A DNA stretch of 64,000 nucleotides. Origin: Lobosporangium transversale. Taxonomy: Eukaryota; Mortierellomycota; Mortierellomycetes; Mortierellales; Mortierellaceae. This document shows, in pieces, positions 37,354 to 50,353 of this stretch. Position numbers and translations under genes: made by a program. The stretch lies in contig NW_019029044.1 in assembly GCF_002105155.1 (NCBI RefSeq), positions 62,001 through 126,000 on the forward strand, given 5' to 3'. Position 1 is the first letter of the stretch; each line of letters starts with the position of its first letter. Below the pieces are notes generated by a model, which ran no database searches, was not told the DNA's origin, and saw only the letters and a program-made list of their open reading frames with translations.

Positions 37354-39352
37354 TTAAAAACCATAGGTGTACAAACGATTCGCTAAAGTCATATAGAGGT
37401 CGACTGCGTCAAAAGATTTGTGGTTATATCCAATCTTCAATCGCCAGCGATTGTTAAGGTCCCAGTGATCGGCCTCGACAGTTTCCACATATTGCCCCCA
37501 TTTTGCACTCTTGAGCGAGACCAAGCCATCGTTTTCTCCTTCTTTAGCCTTGATCACTTCCCAAGGAAACCCCAGGGGTTGCCATAACGGGATCTGAGGA
37601 ACAGCGGCGCCATAAGAGAAATAGGAGACACGGGGATCATCAGGCGTATTAGGGTTGAAGACCTCGTTACAATAGGTTGTCGTCAAGTTGGCATATGCTG
37701 GTGTATCCAAGAATGGGATCAAGCGGTTCAACAAGGGACTGATAAAATTGACACGAGGGACTGCTCGGTCTCCAGATGACAAGACCCGTCCTGCGGCATC
37801 CTCCAGATATGAATGCAGAGCCTCTGAAACCTCCTGGGCCGCCTGCTGAGCTGCTTCCTTTGATATCTTTGCTGCCTCCCCAAGCTTACGCATGGCTTCT
37901 TCTTCAGATTGAAGCAAGAGCCCGACCCCAACGTTATCCCTGAACCAGTCCATCACGGGTGAACCTCTGTGGGGTGTTGATAGTGTGGTCAGGGACTGGA
38001 CCGTATAGTTCTTGTTGTGAATATGACTGATCAAATAACGACAATCGAGCCCACCCTGGTTACCGATCAGAAAGAAAAAGAAAAGCATTGAGTAAATTTA
38101 TATTAACATAATAATATAAAAAAAAGGATATATCGAAATAAAGAGGGAAAAAAAAAAAAAAAAAGTTGATAATTACCATCGAATGGGCAACAAAGTTAAT
38201 GGGCATGCCTTCCATGTTTGTGGAAAGGAACTTGTGAAGATCCTCTGCACGCTCTTTGATTGAACCAGTCCTGTACGTTTTTAGTTTTTTATAAAGTAAA
38301 AATAAAAATAAAAAAGATAAAGATTAGAAGTAGAATCATGTTTTTTTTTTTAAAAAAAAAAAAACTTCGCCCAACAAATTTCCTGGATGGTCATGCAGAA
38401 AGGCATATGACCTTTTAAGCTTTCTTATTGACCCCACAATAATTCTTAGGAATGGTTCTCCTTTACATATCTTTTGCATGCATGCATGCTCAATATAGAA
38501 AGTTGAGAGCAAGAAGAGTAAGACAGGACCCATCCAATAATAATGATCAAGGTGAATCATGTCCATGTAAAGGTCATATGACATATGAACCCCAAAAATG
38601 TTTAAACGCGAATGTCTGGTGATCTTTTTTTTTTTTTTTTTTTTAAAAAAAAAAGTTATACCTTGGCACTCTGGCAACGACAACATTAGCACCAAGCTTG
38701 GTAAGAGCCTTTTGAATGCCCTTCCAGTAATGGATTTGCAGCTGTGGCAACGCTTCTGGCCCCATTTTGTCAAACCCAAAGAGGCCTAAATAATGACATA
38801 AATTGAAGTACATTCAGAATCATAAGCATATGTCTCTAATTCGATCCAAATGAAACACACGCACAAAAATACAGGATATGAAGGATATGACGCGCTTTTT
38901 TTTTTTTTTTTTTTTCCCTTCCCATGAGAAAAGGAAGAGAAGAGAGAGAAGGTGGAACCAGAGAATCAATAGGAACAAACAGATTCTGAACTTGACAAAC
39001 TAATAACCGTACCATGACATAACACGATAGTATGACGAGGCGCTGTATAGTGGCTCACAACGGGTGCAGGAATGGCGTAGCCATAATTCTTTAGTCTGCG
39101 GTCAAGGGTCTTCCAGGGTTGCAGAGAAGGATATTGATTGTGGGGGAATGCAACCTGGGTCTTGTCAACGGCCTCTTTACTGTAGTAGACAGAGCCATCT
39201 TTTCTTTGTTCCTTTGAGGATTCCTTTGGGGCAGCAAGACTAAGACCGAGACTGGTTTTGAGGGAGGTGAGAATAGAATTGGTAGAGTGCACAGTCGCAG
39301 CAATAGAAGAACGAATGTGAGAAGTAAGAAATGAAGTTGTGCTCATCAGCAT
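37354..39352 (-). CDS. Alpha/beta-hydrolase, probable triacylglycerol lipase, about 419 aa
   Basis: Four exons: 39013-39352 (ATG at 39350-39352), 38662-38785, 38177-38270, 37354-38055 (1260 nt). The fold opens with TIVLCHGLFGFDKMG (strand plus oxyanion-hole HG), continues WKGIQKALTKLGANVVVARV, and has the nucleophile elbow AHSMGG split by the last intron: HSM in exon 3, GGLDCRYLISH in exon 4. Then TLSTPHRGSPVMDWF is a lipase block. NDGLVSLKSAKWG and ADHWDLNN probably supply the catalytic Asp region and His. A helical lid-like insert rich in Ala/Glu (about residues 240-285) follows TPHRGSP. The N-terminal 40 residues are Ser/Thr-rich with few acidic residues and could be a mitochondrial or secretory targeting segment; I cannot decide which. 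An in-frame second Met (39346) is also possible. It lies tail-first next to the 5' end of NLR copy 2. Confidence 0.88.
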
Positions 39353-40875
39353 GGTTTTGGTGGATGGAGAAGAGTAATGGTGAACAGAATGTGTTTAGAG
39401 TAGGACCGAATGATCCTGTTCTGATCAATTATATAAGGAATTGCTTCTTCGAAAAGGTGAACCAGCCTTGACAGGGGAGAGAAATAGAAGCAAAAAGAAA
39501 GAAATGGAATTGGAATTGGAATTGGAATTGTAGACTGCAGACGAGGTTACTTTGATGAATCAATGTAAAGTGGAAAAGAAGGAAAGAGACAAGAGTGGTG
39601 AGTGAAAGAGAGCAAGGAGAAAGAGAAAGAGAGAAGGAAAGAGAGAGGTAAAGAAAGAAAGAAGAAAGATGGGAGAGAGAGAGGAGATTCCTTCCTCTTT
39701 ACAGCACACAGCCAATCATTTTACTTTATTCATTTCATTAATATCACACATCCTGAAATCACAGCGTAAAATGGATAATTCGCGTTTCAATGTATTCATC
39801 ACTGGGATCTCGCTTCTCATCCTGTGAGTGCCTTAGATATCGGAAAACTATTCAGTCATAAAAGTTCTTTCAGCCTTGATGGTTTTATATACATGGAACA
39901 TGCCTATATACTTATATTAGAAATATCAGACCAGCCAGAAGCACAAAAAGACTTAGAAAGTATAGCATATACATTTATATACCAACGACTTGATATGATT
40001 ACAACCTTCCTTGGCCTGACACTTCTGCTTCGCCCAAAAAAAAAAAAAAAAAAAAACATTTCCCTTCTTACTTTTATTACGTCGTTATAAAAAAAAAAGT
40101 TTAGGCAGAAGAATGGACAGTGAATAAACCTTTGTTTCTCTGTTTGTAAAAGACATAAAGACATGAGAACAAAACAAACACGCTGACAATGTGCAGAATG
40201 ACATGCATTCATTAATTCCAAATAAGATAAATAAAAAATCGATTTTACTGCCTTCTCTGCTGACCTATTCCTTCAGCCATCCTATCTCAGGAGGGTACTA
40301 TCGTCTGGCTCTATCGACTGCAGAGATGTGGATATGAATTCTCACTACGGCATCAAGGGTCAACATGACAGCATGGTCAGACCATGCGCATGCTCTCTTT
40401 TTTTTTGTGTTTGTTTATTATAGCCTTGTAAACGCAAGGGAGACAGGGATTTAAACTGATGAAAAAGAAAAAAAAGGAGAAAATAGGGGCAAACGAGGTC
40501 AGTCAGTCGGAACATGACTTCACCTGCTGCGAGTAATTTGTCATAATAGAAACCCTGCTGGACGCCTGTTCTCTTTCTCTTCTTCTTTCCATTCCTCCCC
40601 ATTCATCTCTTCATTCTCCATTCACCTTTTTTTTTTTTTATCCACATTCTCCTTCCCTCTCCATTAAACACTTCACATTTCCGCAATTATTTCATTATAC
40701 GCGCGTCACCCAAACGTGGAAAAACCCCGCAAACCTTAAATCGGAGTACCTGAAAAAAAAAATCGACAACGCTTCCAACCTCAGGAGGAAGGAAAGAGGG
40801 CGCTTACAAAGACAGGGGAGAGAAACAGGAAGGAGCCCCGGAAAGGCCCAATAAATAATAGACATATAGAGGAAA
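39353..40875. other. Divergent intergenic region between lipase and formin genes
   Basis: About 1.5 kb of head-to-head promoter DNA. It contains (GGAATT)n-like repeats at 39507-39530, GA-rich tracts at 39600-39690, an A run at 40035-40056 and a T run at 40627-40640. Small open frames (39824-40090 plus, 40360-40602 minus) lack domains. Confidence 0.5.
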
Positions 40876-42482
40876 ATGGGGAAGCAGGACATTATCCAGG
40901 TTCTCACACCTGATCACTCAGTCCAGGCAACATTTCTGGATGAGGAAGCAACCGTGAGAGATTTGCTGACTGCATTGGCTGAAGACAGCCCAGACTATGC
41001 AAATGAGGAGTGGGCTATTGTAGAGGTAGCTATGCCTCGAAAGAGTAAGTCAGTAGTCTCACAGAATCGTCTTTTTCTTTCGTAGTAGCTGTTTTTCATT
41101 GATGTTGCTTTGCTGCTTAATGACAAGTAAATAAAGAAATCGTATTCATCTGTCTTCGATATTACTACTGTCACCTCCCACTATCTAGCCTCGCTTTCAT
41201 ATCATGAGCTATTTGCTCTCGATCAAGGTAAAGGAGTGACTTTCAGCAGAAATGCTGCAACATAGTTATAAATGATGAGTAAGAGTTTTTGTTCAACTAC
41301 AGGATACACCTAATATCATGTATTTTTGTTTTTTATTTTTTATTTTTCTGATCTCCAGGCGCACTTGCTCCAGAAACAAAAATCAAAGAAGTTCAGGAAC
41401 GGCATCAGGAGTTATTACGTGGTCCAGACGCCTCAGTGTTCAAACTTATCAACCTTCAATACAGTTTACCAGTCATCTTCCGCCATGTACCAACAGTCCC
41501 AGAAGCCCACTATCGCCAAATTCATGTCTTACCCTCAATGACCGTTCGTCAGATCGTGGCTATTGTTACTGCGGAGATGGGGCTGAAGGCCCTTGATGCC
41601 TCATCCAATAGCAATGCACGGCAACCAGTTGATTATGTTTTTTCACAGCTCAAGGTTAACGAAGATGATACTGAAGGCAAGTATTTCTGTCTGTCCATCA
41701 CAAACTTTTTTTTTTTTTTTTGCAAACCCTTTTTTTAGCGTTCAAGGCACAATGTTCCCCCCCCTATTCGACTTGTGATGTCAAACCAAAAAATAAGGAA
41801 GTCGGATTTGGATGACGCCATCTAACGAAAAGACCCATTATGGTCTCTCTCACTCCCCTTCCCAATAATTTACTGTACTTTAGAAGAGAGGCAATTGCTC
41901 GATGATGAGAGACCGTTTGATCTACTACAGGAGAACAGAGAACTACTTATGAATCGACAGATCAAGGATTATCATTTTCTATTCACAGTGCCGGATTCAT
42001 GGCTTTCCAGAGTCGAGTCTGTCACCTCTCGTATTACCAAGGGTTGGACTGCGGCCCGTCCACTCTCTATGGCAGTCTATGGACTATTCGGGAGCGCTGG
42101 ACAACCCACGACAACAGCAAGCACACGAGAGATTTCAGCGCCTATTCCCATTGCCACGACCTCGATTCATCATCCATCTTTTGGAGGAGAGATAATGACA
42201 GATCATCACAACACAGACAAGGCCAAAGATACACAGAGGCGGCGACAAAGTATGATCGCTGGCTCCAGATTGAGCTCGTTTTTTGATCCTACTTCATTGG
42301 GAGGTTGGCTCGCACCGGAAACCAAAAAACGGCACTCTATAGTTGTTGGACAAAGCGTACCGAATCTGATTTCTAAGCCGATAGGAATAGACAGTAGCGC
42401 TGCAGCAGAGATCCAAGACATGACCGACGAAGAACTTGATGAGGCATTCGCATCGCTTCTCGTAAGTCTCAACTTTTGTGTA

Positions 42483-42531
<49 letters not shown>

Positions 42532-45500
42532 CGATTGATATTAATCCCCCTAGTTGGTTGTTTGGCTTTTTCTATTAGACTGAACTTAACATTAAGGACA
42601 CCTTACGCGAAAGCATGATGCAGTTCACTCGGGAAAAGAAAACCGCTTTGATACTTCAAAACCAGCAAGCACGACAGCAAAAGGAACGCGTCACCTCCCC
42701 AGACCCATACGCAACCGCTCAATCGGGCGGCGGTGGAGTTGCCAGCAAAATAATAGGCAATGCCGCAAGAAACAGCAGATTCATTGGCTCAATATCTTCA
42801 AGAGTATCGTTCATAGAGCCGGACAGCTCTGCGAATGCAAAATTACATTCAAGATACTCATCCTGGTCAAGCCTTGCAGGATCGTACGACAGCACTGCGG
42901 ATGACCTTGCAGCAATGGGAGGCGGCCCAGGAGCGACGTCAACTTCATCCAAGCTAGCGGGCGCAGATCGCCCAATGTCACCAACAATGGCTGCCGCAGG
43001 TTCTCTTTGGTCAAGTTGGTTTGGTTCAACCACACCACAGCCAGACGGGGCTTCGACGGATGAGCCTACAGATGACTCGCCACAATTCTACATTGATCAG
43101 CTTTTGAGCAAGTATGTCCTTGAGGAGTAAAAACGATACGTTTTTTTTTTTTTTTTTTTTTTTTGTTGACGAATGCTACTCAATAACCATTAATACTGAA
43201 TGGCTCTGTGATTTAATTCCCCTGCATTTCTAGAACAACAACTCAAAAGGCCCTTGCGAAACATCTGCTGAGCCTCCGTATTGCTTTAGCCACAGCCAAG
43301 TTGTCATGGATTAGACAATTTTTAGATGGTCGGGGGTTTAGAGCTCTCGAGAACGTCTTGGATAAGACTGCGATCAAGAAGCGTGGAGGCAAAGCCAGCG
43401 ACCTAGATGAAACCTTACAGTCAGAATGTGTCCAATGTTTGCGTGTATTGATGAATACAGAGGTATGGAGAGTAGTTGTCGATGACTTAAACGTTGCAAT
43501 GGTTTCTTTAGTTTTAACCTAAGGAAGAAACTAACATTGTATTTATTCCTTGGTGCTTATTAGCCTGGATTCACACAAGTGCTCAGATCTCCATCATTAG
43601 TAGCCCATATTTCGTATTGCCTCTACACGACAAACAGCAAGCTAAGGACCAAGGTCGCAGAGGTCCTTGCAGCGCTCTGCGTCATGTCACCAGAGTCACA
43701 CCGACTAGTTTTGATGGCCCTCTCTGATTTCCGAGTTGCCCACGAAGAGCGCTTCCGGTTCGAATATCTAGTTCAAACATTAGCTGAGCCCATCTCTGAT
43801 GACTCTGACGACGAAGGATTTGAATGGGAGTACAAGACCGCATGTCTAAGTCTGATGAATGCGCTTGCGAATTCGCCTGCAAGCCTGGACGACCGTATCT
43901 CGTTGAGGAATGAGCTGCGGAGACGTGGGCTGGAGGATGTTTTCCAGACATTGAAGATGCAGTCGCCTCCAGAGTCGCTCTTGATTCAGATTAATGTCTA
44001 CGAAGATGAGCGGCATGAAGATTGGGTTGATCTTCAGGAACGTGCTTTTGAGATGGCGCAGATTAAAGCCGGACAGGACGGGTACCTTTTTTTTTTTTTT
44101 CTTTTTTTTTCTCTCTCTCCTTATGAGAGCTACCAGCAACAAGTGATCTTACTCGATTTTTTTTTCCTTTCCTCCAAAACAGCCCAAATTCAGAACTGGT
44201 CAAAACTATCTCATCTCTCGGACCAGCTGACGAAGAGCTCTATCCGCGTATTATCCAGACATTACAGCAGTATGCTGATGCAGCTGTATCAACTTTAGTA
44301 CAGGAGGAATCAGATAGTGAGGAGCAAGAAGGAGAAGAAGAAGAGGAAGAAGAAGAAGCTACCGATACGATTTCAAGGCAGAGCCCGTAAGTTTGCTGTT
44401 ATCTACACTAATGGTTTTTTCTTTTTTTGGATCTGTCACTTCCTAACAAAAAAAAAAAAAAAAAAAAAAAAAATCCTCCGCTTGCTTATATCCATTATAG
44501 TCAATTCAAAGAAGATCTATGGACGATTGTAGAAAAGTTTGGCGAACGAGTCTTTCAGATGCGGGATATTGAAAAGGATTGGCCCAGCTGTCATGATGAG
44601 TTTCTGGAAGGAATTCAACACATCGTCGGAAAACGAGGCATCATCTTGTCATTTTCAGACCCTCTCAACGGCAGTTCGTCCTCATCGTCCTCTTCTTCAT
44701 CCTCTACATCCATGTCTTCGGCCTCTCTTTCGATGGCTTCTAGTCGTCGACATAGCTTCATTGACTTTGAACTCGACAACTTGAGACGTGATATGGAAGA
44801 GATGCGAGAGGAAGCAGACAAAATGCGTAAGGAGCTCATGGAGGCTAAACAGGAAGCTGAAGAAGCCAAACACCAACTGTTACAACTGCAACAATTGCAA
44901 TCTAGATCAGGCCCACCCTCAAGCAATAGGGAAGGCACTGAAAATGAGCACTTGGTATCCTATGGCTTTGGCAAGCGAGAGGTAAAAACAACGTTAATAT
45001 ACAATCCACAGTACAGATATATAAACAAACACAGACACAAGTACAGGCATAGCCGTCGTGGTGCTGCCACTCTTTCTTCTGTTGCTGGGAATTGGCTGGC
45101 ATACTTTCTGGGCGCTTTGACTGGTGTTCGCAAACGGTTTGTCTCATTCGTTGTATGTACACGTTTTTTGATTTTGAAAATTTTTTTTTTCTTTTCTGAA
45201 TGATAGAACCACGCTGGTGTTGTTCAGAGGTTGGTTCAAAAGGAGAAGGAGGTTACCCAACTTCGCGAGACTATTGAAAGAATGGAGAAAAAGTACAAGG
45301 ACAAGGCCGAGCTTGTCACTGTGAGTGTTGTTGGGCACCAAGTTCTTTTTTTTTAGGGAAAAGAAAGAAAGAAAAAGAAGAAGAGGAAGAGACCAAAAAA
45401 AAAAAAAAAAAAAGACATTGATCGACTGACAGACCAAATATCTCCCCTATATTTATATTTCATACTATTCCTAAATATCTCTAGGACGATGAGCCTCGTA

Positions 45501-45659
45501 GATCAGAGCGATCCAAGGAGATTGACAGTACTCGATGGAATGCAATGATGACAGAAGTCCAACTCCAAAAGAACAAAGTAAGAATCTCCTTGAAGATGAC
45601 ACTTACAAGCCTAAATCATGATTGAAGTAAAACTATGATCCTGTACTTACAGGGAGCTC

Positions 45660-45695
<36 letters not shown>

Positions 45696-48600
45696 TAGAC
45701 TGCAGAGGTTGCTAGTCTGGCAGATGAACGCCAAAAGGAAATCGCTTATCTTAAACGTGCCCTTCAAATTGTATGCACACGATATGAGAGCGCTATGGGC
45801 GAGCGTTTGCCTGCAGTTACTGAGGATGATCACACAAACCAGCCAACCCAAACTGAAGGCTCGATTCAGTTGTCAAAAACATTCGAAGCTCTTGCACGCA
45901 AGGATGAAGAACTCATAGAACTCAAGCAAGAAGTAGAGAAACTACGAAAGGAGTCTTCAGTTGGCCTCACACCTACAGAGGAAGTTCTTTCTCTCCGAGG
46001 AAGTCTCAAAGATGTCATGCAAAAGGTTTGTTTCTTTTTTTTTTTCCCTCTTTTGTGGCCATAAAAAAAATAAAAAAAAAAAATAAAAAAAGAAAAGAAA
46101 AGAAAAGAGTAAATGTTAATGTTTGCTTATACTTGAATAGGTCCAAGAACTTCAAGCACAGGTGCTTGATCGCGAAAGGACAATCAAAGGTTTAAAGGAG
46201 AGCCTGATCCATTTGGAGGCGGCAAAGACAGCTGATGAAAAGGACGGTGGCTCACAGCCCCAGAACGCTTCTGGACAAGATCAGATGACGAATGGTCGAG
46301 TCGAGCGGTCCAATTCGCGCAGTGCACTCAAGCTTCAAATCAAAGCTCTCTCGGCTAGAGGATGGCAAGGTGAAGAACTTAGTGAGGAGCAAGAGGATGC
46401 ATCTTCTGTGGCTGATGTCAATGACTTGGGAGTAGCCAGCCCAGGGAGCTCCGCAGGGTCTCTCCTTTCTCCATTGACCTCACCCAAGCCTGGCAAACGG
46501 ATCCTTGGTACTGGTGGCAGGCGACCTGCATTGCCCCCACCTCCTCCACCCCCTGGCCCGAAACATAAACTGTTTGCAGCAGTTAATGCATCCACCGCTA
46601 CACCAGAGAATCTAACCCCAACTTCAGTTCCAGCTCCTGTGGAAGCTTCAGCACCGTCACCAACACCATCACCAGCGCCGCCTAGTGCATCAGTACCACC
46701 TCCACCCCCACCTCCGCCGCCACCACCACCACCTGCTCCATCACAGCTGCAATCAACAGTGCCTCTTCCCAATATTGCCTCACCCGAATCGATGAAAATT
46801 AACTCCTTTGCTCCACCTCCTCCACCTCCTCCTCCCCCACCACCACCACCACCACCACCGCCATCTGCTTACCCCGCTAACCTGGAGAAGACAAAGCCTC
46901 CAAGCCCTGCTCTTCAGAGCGTTCCTAGCTCATGCCCGCCTCCACCTCCCCCACCCCCTCCCCCACCCCCTCCACCGCCATTTGCAGCGAGTAGCGCTAC
47001 CGGCTTGCCGCCTACACTTAATGCTTCGCCAGCTCCATCACAAGCATCCACCCTTTCACAGGGAATCCTTAAGCGCTCGGCAACTATGCCCGCACCAGAC
47101 TCACAAGGATCTATTGCATCATCACCACCTCCTCCTCCACCACCACCACCACCCATGGCAGGAGGAAAGGCACCGTGTCCACCACCGCCACCACCGCCAC
47201 CAGGCATGCATGGCGCAGCGCAGTTGGAAGGCGCCATCCCAACGTTACCAGTCTTCTTGGCAGGAAATCGACCATCCAATCCCTTGAAGCCACTGGGCAT
47301 GGCCGTTCCACAAGTTGCCAAGCCTTCGCGCCCCATGAAGGTAATTTCATATGAAAGGGAGAATAATTAGTGCATATGCTCCGTATATTTACGAGTCATG
47401 AACACTTTATAACATTTTCCAATTTTTTTTTATATACATATAATATTTGATAGCAACTTTTCTGGAACAAGTTGCCTACAGGAACAATTACGCAAACAGT
47501 TTGGAAGGACATCTGTGACCCATCTTCGGATCTTGCAGTCATTGAACTGGACTATGCTGAGATTGATGAGCTCTTCTGCAAGAACCAAACTGTCGCTCCA
47601 AGTAAGTGTCTTTTTTTTTTTTTTTTTTTTTTCAGCTTTTCTGTCTTTCGGTTAATTAGATATCTTCCTAACAAACAAATTCGGCTACCCTCCTTGTTAC
47701 TACCATATCACTCCTATTATCAATAGATCCAGCTGCGGCAGTAGAGAAGAAGAAGAATGTTAGCTTGTTCAACGTCAACCGTGCGAACAATATTGGTAAT
47801 GATGCCCTCCTTGTATTGTTTCTGCTCTTTAGTCAATGTCAACATTATTTTCCAATATCTCTGTAATGATTTTATTATTACTATTATTACTATTATGATA
47901 ATTATTATTATTTAACACGTTCCATTCATTATAATTGAATGTAAAATGTATAGCTATCATGCTTTCAAGAATCAAGTTGACCTATCCAGAAATCCGGGTG
48001 GCACTAATGGAGATTTTGGATGACAAGCTGAGTATTGAGAATCTCAAGGCCATCAAGCAATACGTTCCCACCAGTGACGAAGTAAGTTTTTTTTTTTTTT
48101 TTTTACTGCTTGAAGGAATATAGCAAAAAAAAAAAAAAAAAAACTAAACAACATTTATCTCTTTTTTTTTTTCTAGATCGAACTCATCAAGGACTATGAC
48201 GGAGACTTTGAAAGTTTAGGAAATGCTGAAAAATTTTACAAAGAGGTAGAGTGAAAACGAACAAATTGAAAGCTGGTCAAAATGAAATATAGATATATAT
48301 ATATTTGTACTAACCCATTATTATTATTATTATTATTATTTTGTTATCTGATTTTAGATCATAGATATTCCTCGACTCTCAGAACGCGTCACTGCTATGA
48401 TTTTCAGGCGTAGATTAGAAATTGAAGTTGGAGAGCTCAAACCGGTATGTAATATCTTGTCTTCGTTCTGGATTTGTCATGGCATGGTATAATATCCACA
48501 CATATACTAAAACCCGTCTTATACAACACGTCGATAGGAAATGGACGTTCTCCGCCTGACAATTGACGAACTGCAAAACTCAAAGCGCCTAAAGAGTCTT

Positions 48601-49653
48601 CTTAAGGTAAAAAAAAAAAAAAAAAGTTTTGATATTGAAAAAAAAAAAAAAAAAAAAAAAAAAGACTGACTCCTGACATTGGGCCTTTGACAAAAAAAAA
48701 AAAAAAAAAAAAAAAAATGCAATAGACTGTCCTGTTGATGGGTAATCATTTGAATGCGACGAGCTTCCGTGGAAACGCATATGGATTCCAACTGGAGGCC
48801 TTGCTAAAGGTACTAAAGAAAGAAAACAAAAATCAATGCTTTCCTATTCGACTTGACACTATGAAATACTTTTTTATTTATTTCTAAGCACTCTTTTTTC
48901 TTTTCTTCTTTTTTTCTGTTCAACATCTTAATTAGATTCGCGACACTAAAGGTGTGGAAGGTGTTAAGCCTGGATCAAGTACACTCCTACATTATCTGGC
49001 TAAATCCATTAATGCTAAAGATCCAAACCTACTCAAGTTCTTGGATGAAGTGCCTCATCTTGAGGCTGCTGCCCGAATCTCAGTCCAGACGCTCATAAAC
49101 TCTGTCAACAGCCTCGTTGCGGGCATGGGTCAGATTCGAGAGGAGGTTCGCATCCTACGCAAGATCAGAATCTCACCACCCAATGACTATTTTATCGAAG
49201 TCATGGAGGTAACTACTGAGAAGGAGAAAAAAAAAAAAAAAAAAAAAAAAAAACCTCCTTACTTTCTCATGATCAATTGATTACAAACAAAGAGAATAAC
49301 CATTGCTGTCTTATGCTTTACTAGAAATTTGTTGATGCTAATGAGGAGGGTATTCAAAAGATCTTGGAGATTGGACAAGGATTAGAGAAGGATCTTAAAC
49401 AACTCTTAATCTTTTATGGTGAGGATCCTGTTAACACCAAACCTGAGGAGTTCTTCGGCATGTTGGTCTCTTTCTCAACCATGCTTCAGAAATCACAATT
49501 GGAGAACGAGGCACTAGCCAAGCGGCTGGACAAGAGCCAACAGCTTGCAAACAAGGTAATAATCCCGAAGAAAAAGGAAAAAAAAAAAGAAAAACAACCC
49601 GACTAAAATGTAGAGCGCCCTTTTCCTAACATTTGACCTTTATTCTATGTGTC

Positions 49654-49684
<31 letters not shown>

Positions 49685-49724
49685 TTTCTTTTTCTTTTTC
49701 TTTTTCCTTTTCTTTTTCCTTTTC

Positions 49725-49755
<31 letters not shown>

Positions 49756-50117
49756 TTTCTTTTTCTTTTTCTTTTTCTTTTCTTTTTCTTTTTCTTTTTC
49801 TTTTTCTTTTTCCTTTTCTTTTTCCTTTTCTTTTTCTTTTTCTTTTTCTTTTTCTTTTTCTTTTTCTTTTTTTAATATTCCAGAATCGTCGACCTTCAGA
49901 AGCTGTGGGAACAGGCTTGTCTGTGGCAGCCATTCGGGACGGCCACCTGGACGACGCAATCCGTGGTCTACGATCTGGATTGAGACGTAATAGGCGAGAT
50001 CGACCCATGTCACATTTGTACTCGGAACTTAGTATGGAAGCTCTCCAAGCGATCAATTCTGGTGTACCTCGAGCTGGTGCTCTAACTCACTCTCGACAAA
50101 GCAGTCGGCAGCAGTAA
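40876..50117 (+). CDS. Formin (GBD/FH3 - FH1 - FH2), about 2051 aa, 22 exons
   Basis: Actin-nucleating formin for cables, polarity and cytokinesis. Exons: 40876-41044, 41359-41676, 41884-42461, 42579-43111, 43234-43462, 43564-44081, 44183-44386, 44501-44981, 45207-45320, 45485-45577, 45699-46025, 46141-47340, 47454-47601, 47727-47795, 47954-48081, 48177-48245, 48358-48444, 48538-48606, 48726-48809, 48936-49208, 49325-49555, 49884-50117; all phases agree. The N-terminus (VLTPDHSVQATFLDEEATVR) looks like a small ubiquitin/RA-like fold. GBD/FH3 follows in exons 3-6 (RIALATAKLSWIRQFLDGRG, then ECVQCLRVLMNTEPGFTQVL), then coiled coils in exons 8-11. Exon 12 is FH1 with five long poly-Pro runs. FH2 begins MKQLFWNKLPTGTITQTVWK and includes NVNRANNIAIMLSRIKLTY, MGNHLNATSFRGNAYGFQLE and TTLLHYLAK-like STLLHYLAKSI. 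The last exon has a basic RGLRSGLRRNRRDRP tail, possibly DAD. Intron 2 is GC-AG (donor GCAAGT at 41677). Confidence 0.94.
49652..49875 (+). repeat. (CTTTTT)n polypyrimidine array inside the last formin intron
   Basis: About 37 tandem CTTTTT units with variants (CCTTTT, TTTTTT) fill most of the 328-nt intron 49556-49883. Apparent open frames of up to 156 codons on both strands are translations of this array. Confidence 0.92.
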
Positions 50118-50353
50118 TGGAGTTTAATATAATAGTCGTAGTGGTAGTTATTAGTTCTAATCCTACATTTTATATACTTTGTACAAACAAACCATTCATA
50201 CATATATACATACACAAGACAAACAACAAAAAAAAAAAAAAAAATGAAAAATGAAAAATGAAAAGAAAAAAATAAAGATATAAATATAATTTATATAAAA
50301 AACAAATTCCAGCGTCATATATTTTATTAAAACCAATTGTATTTGCTGCTGCT
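50118..50353. other. Short convergent intergenic spacer
   Basis: 236 bases between the formin stop and the uL2 stop, holding an A run at 50229-50244 and ATGAAAA repeats just after it. No gene. Confidence 0.6.

Noticed and set aside
49640-50056. Long open frames on both strands across the last formin intron (up to 156 codons)
   Set aside because: They are translations of the (CTTTTT)n array joined to the last formin exon and have no independent coding signal.
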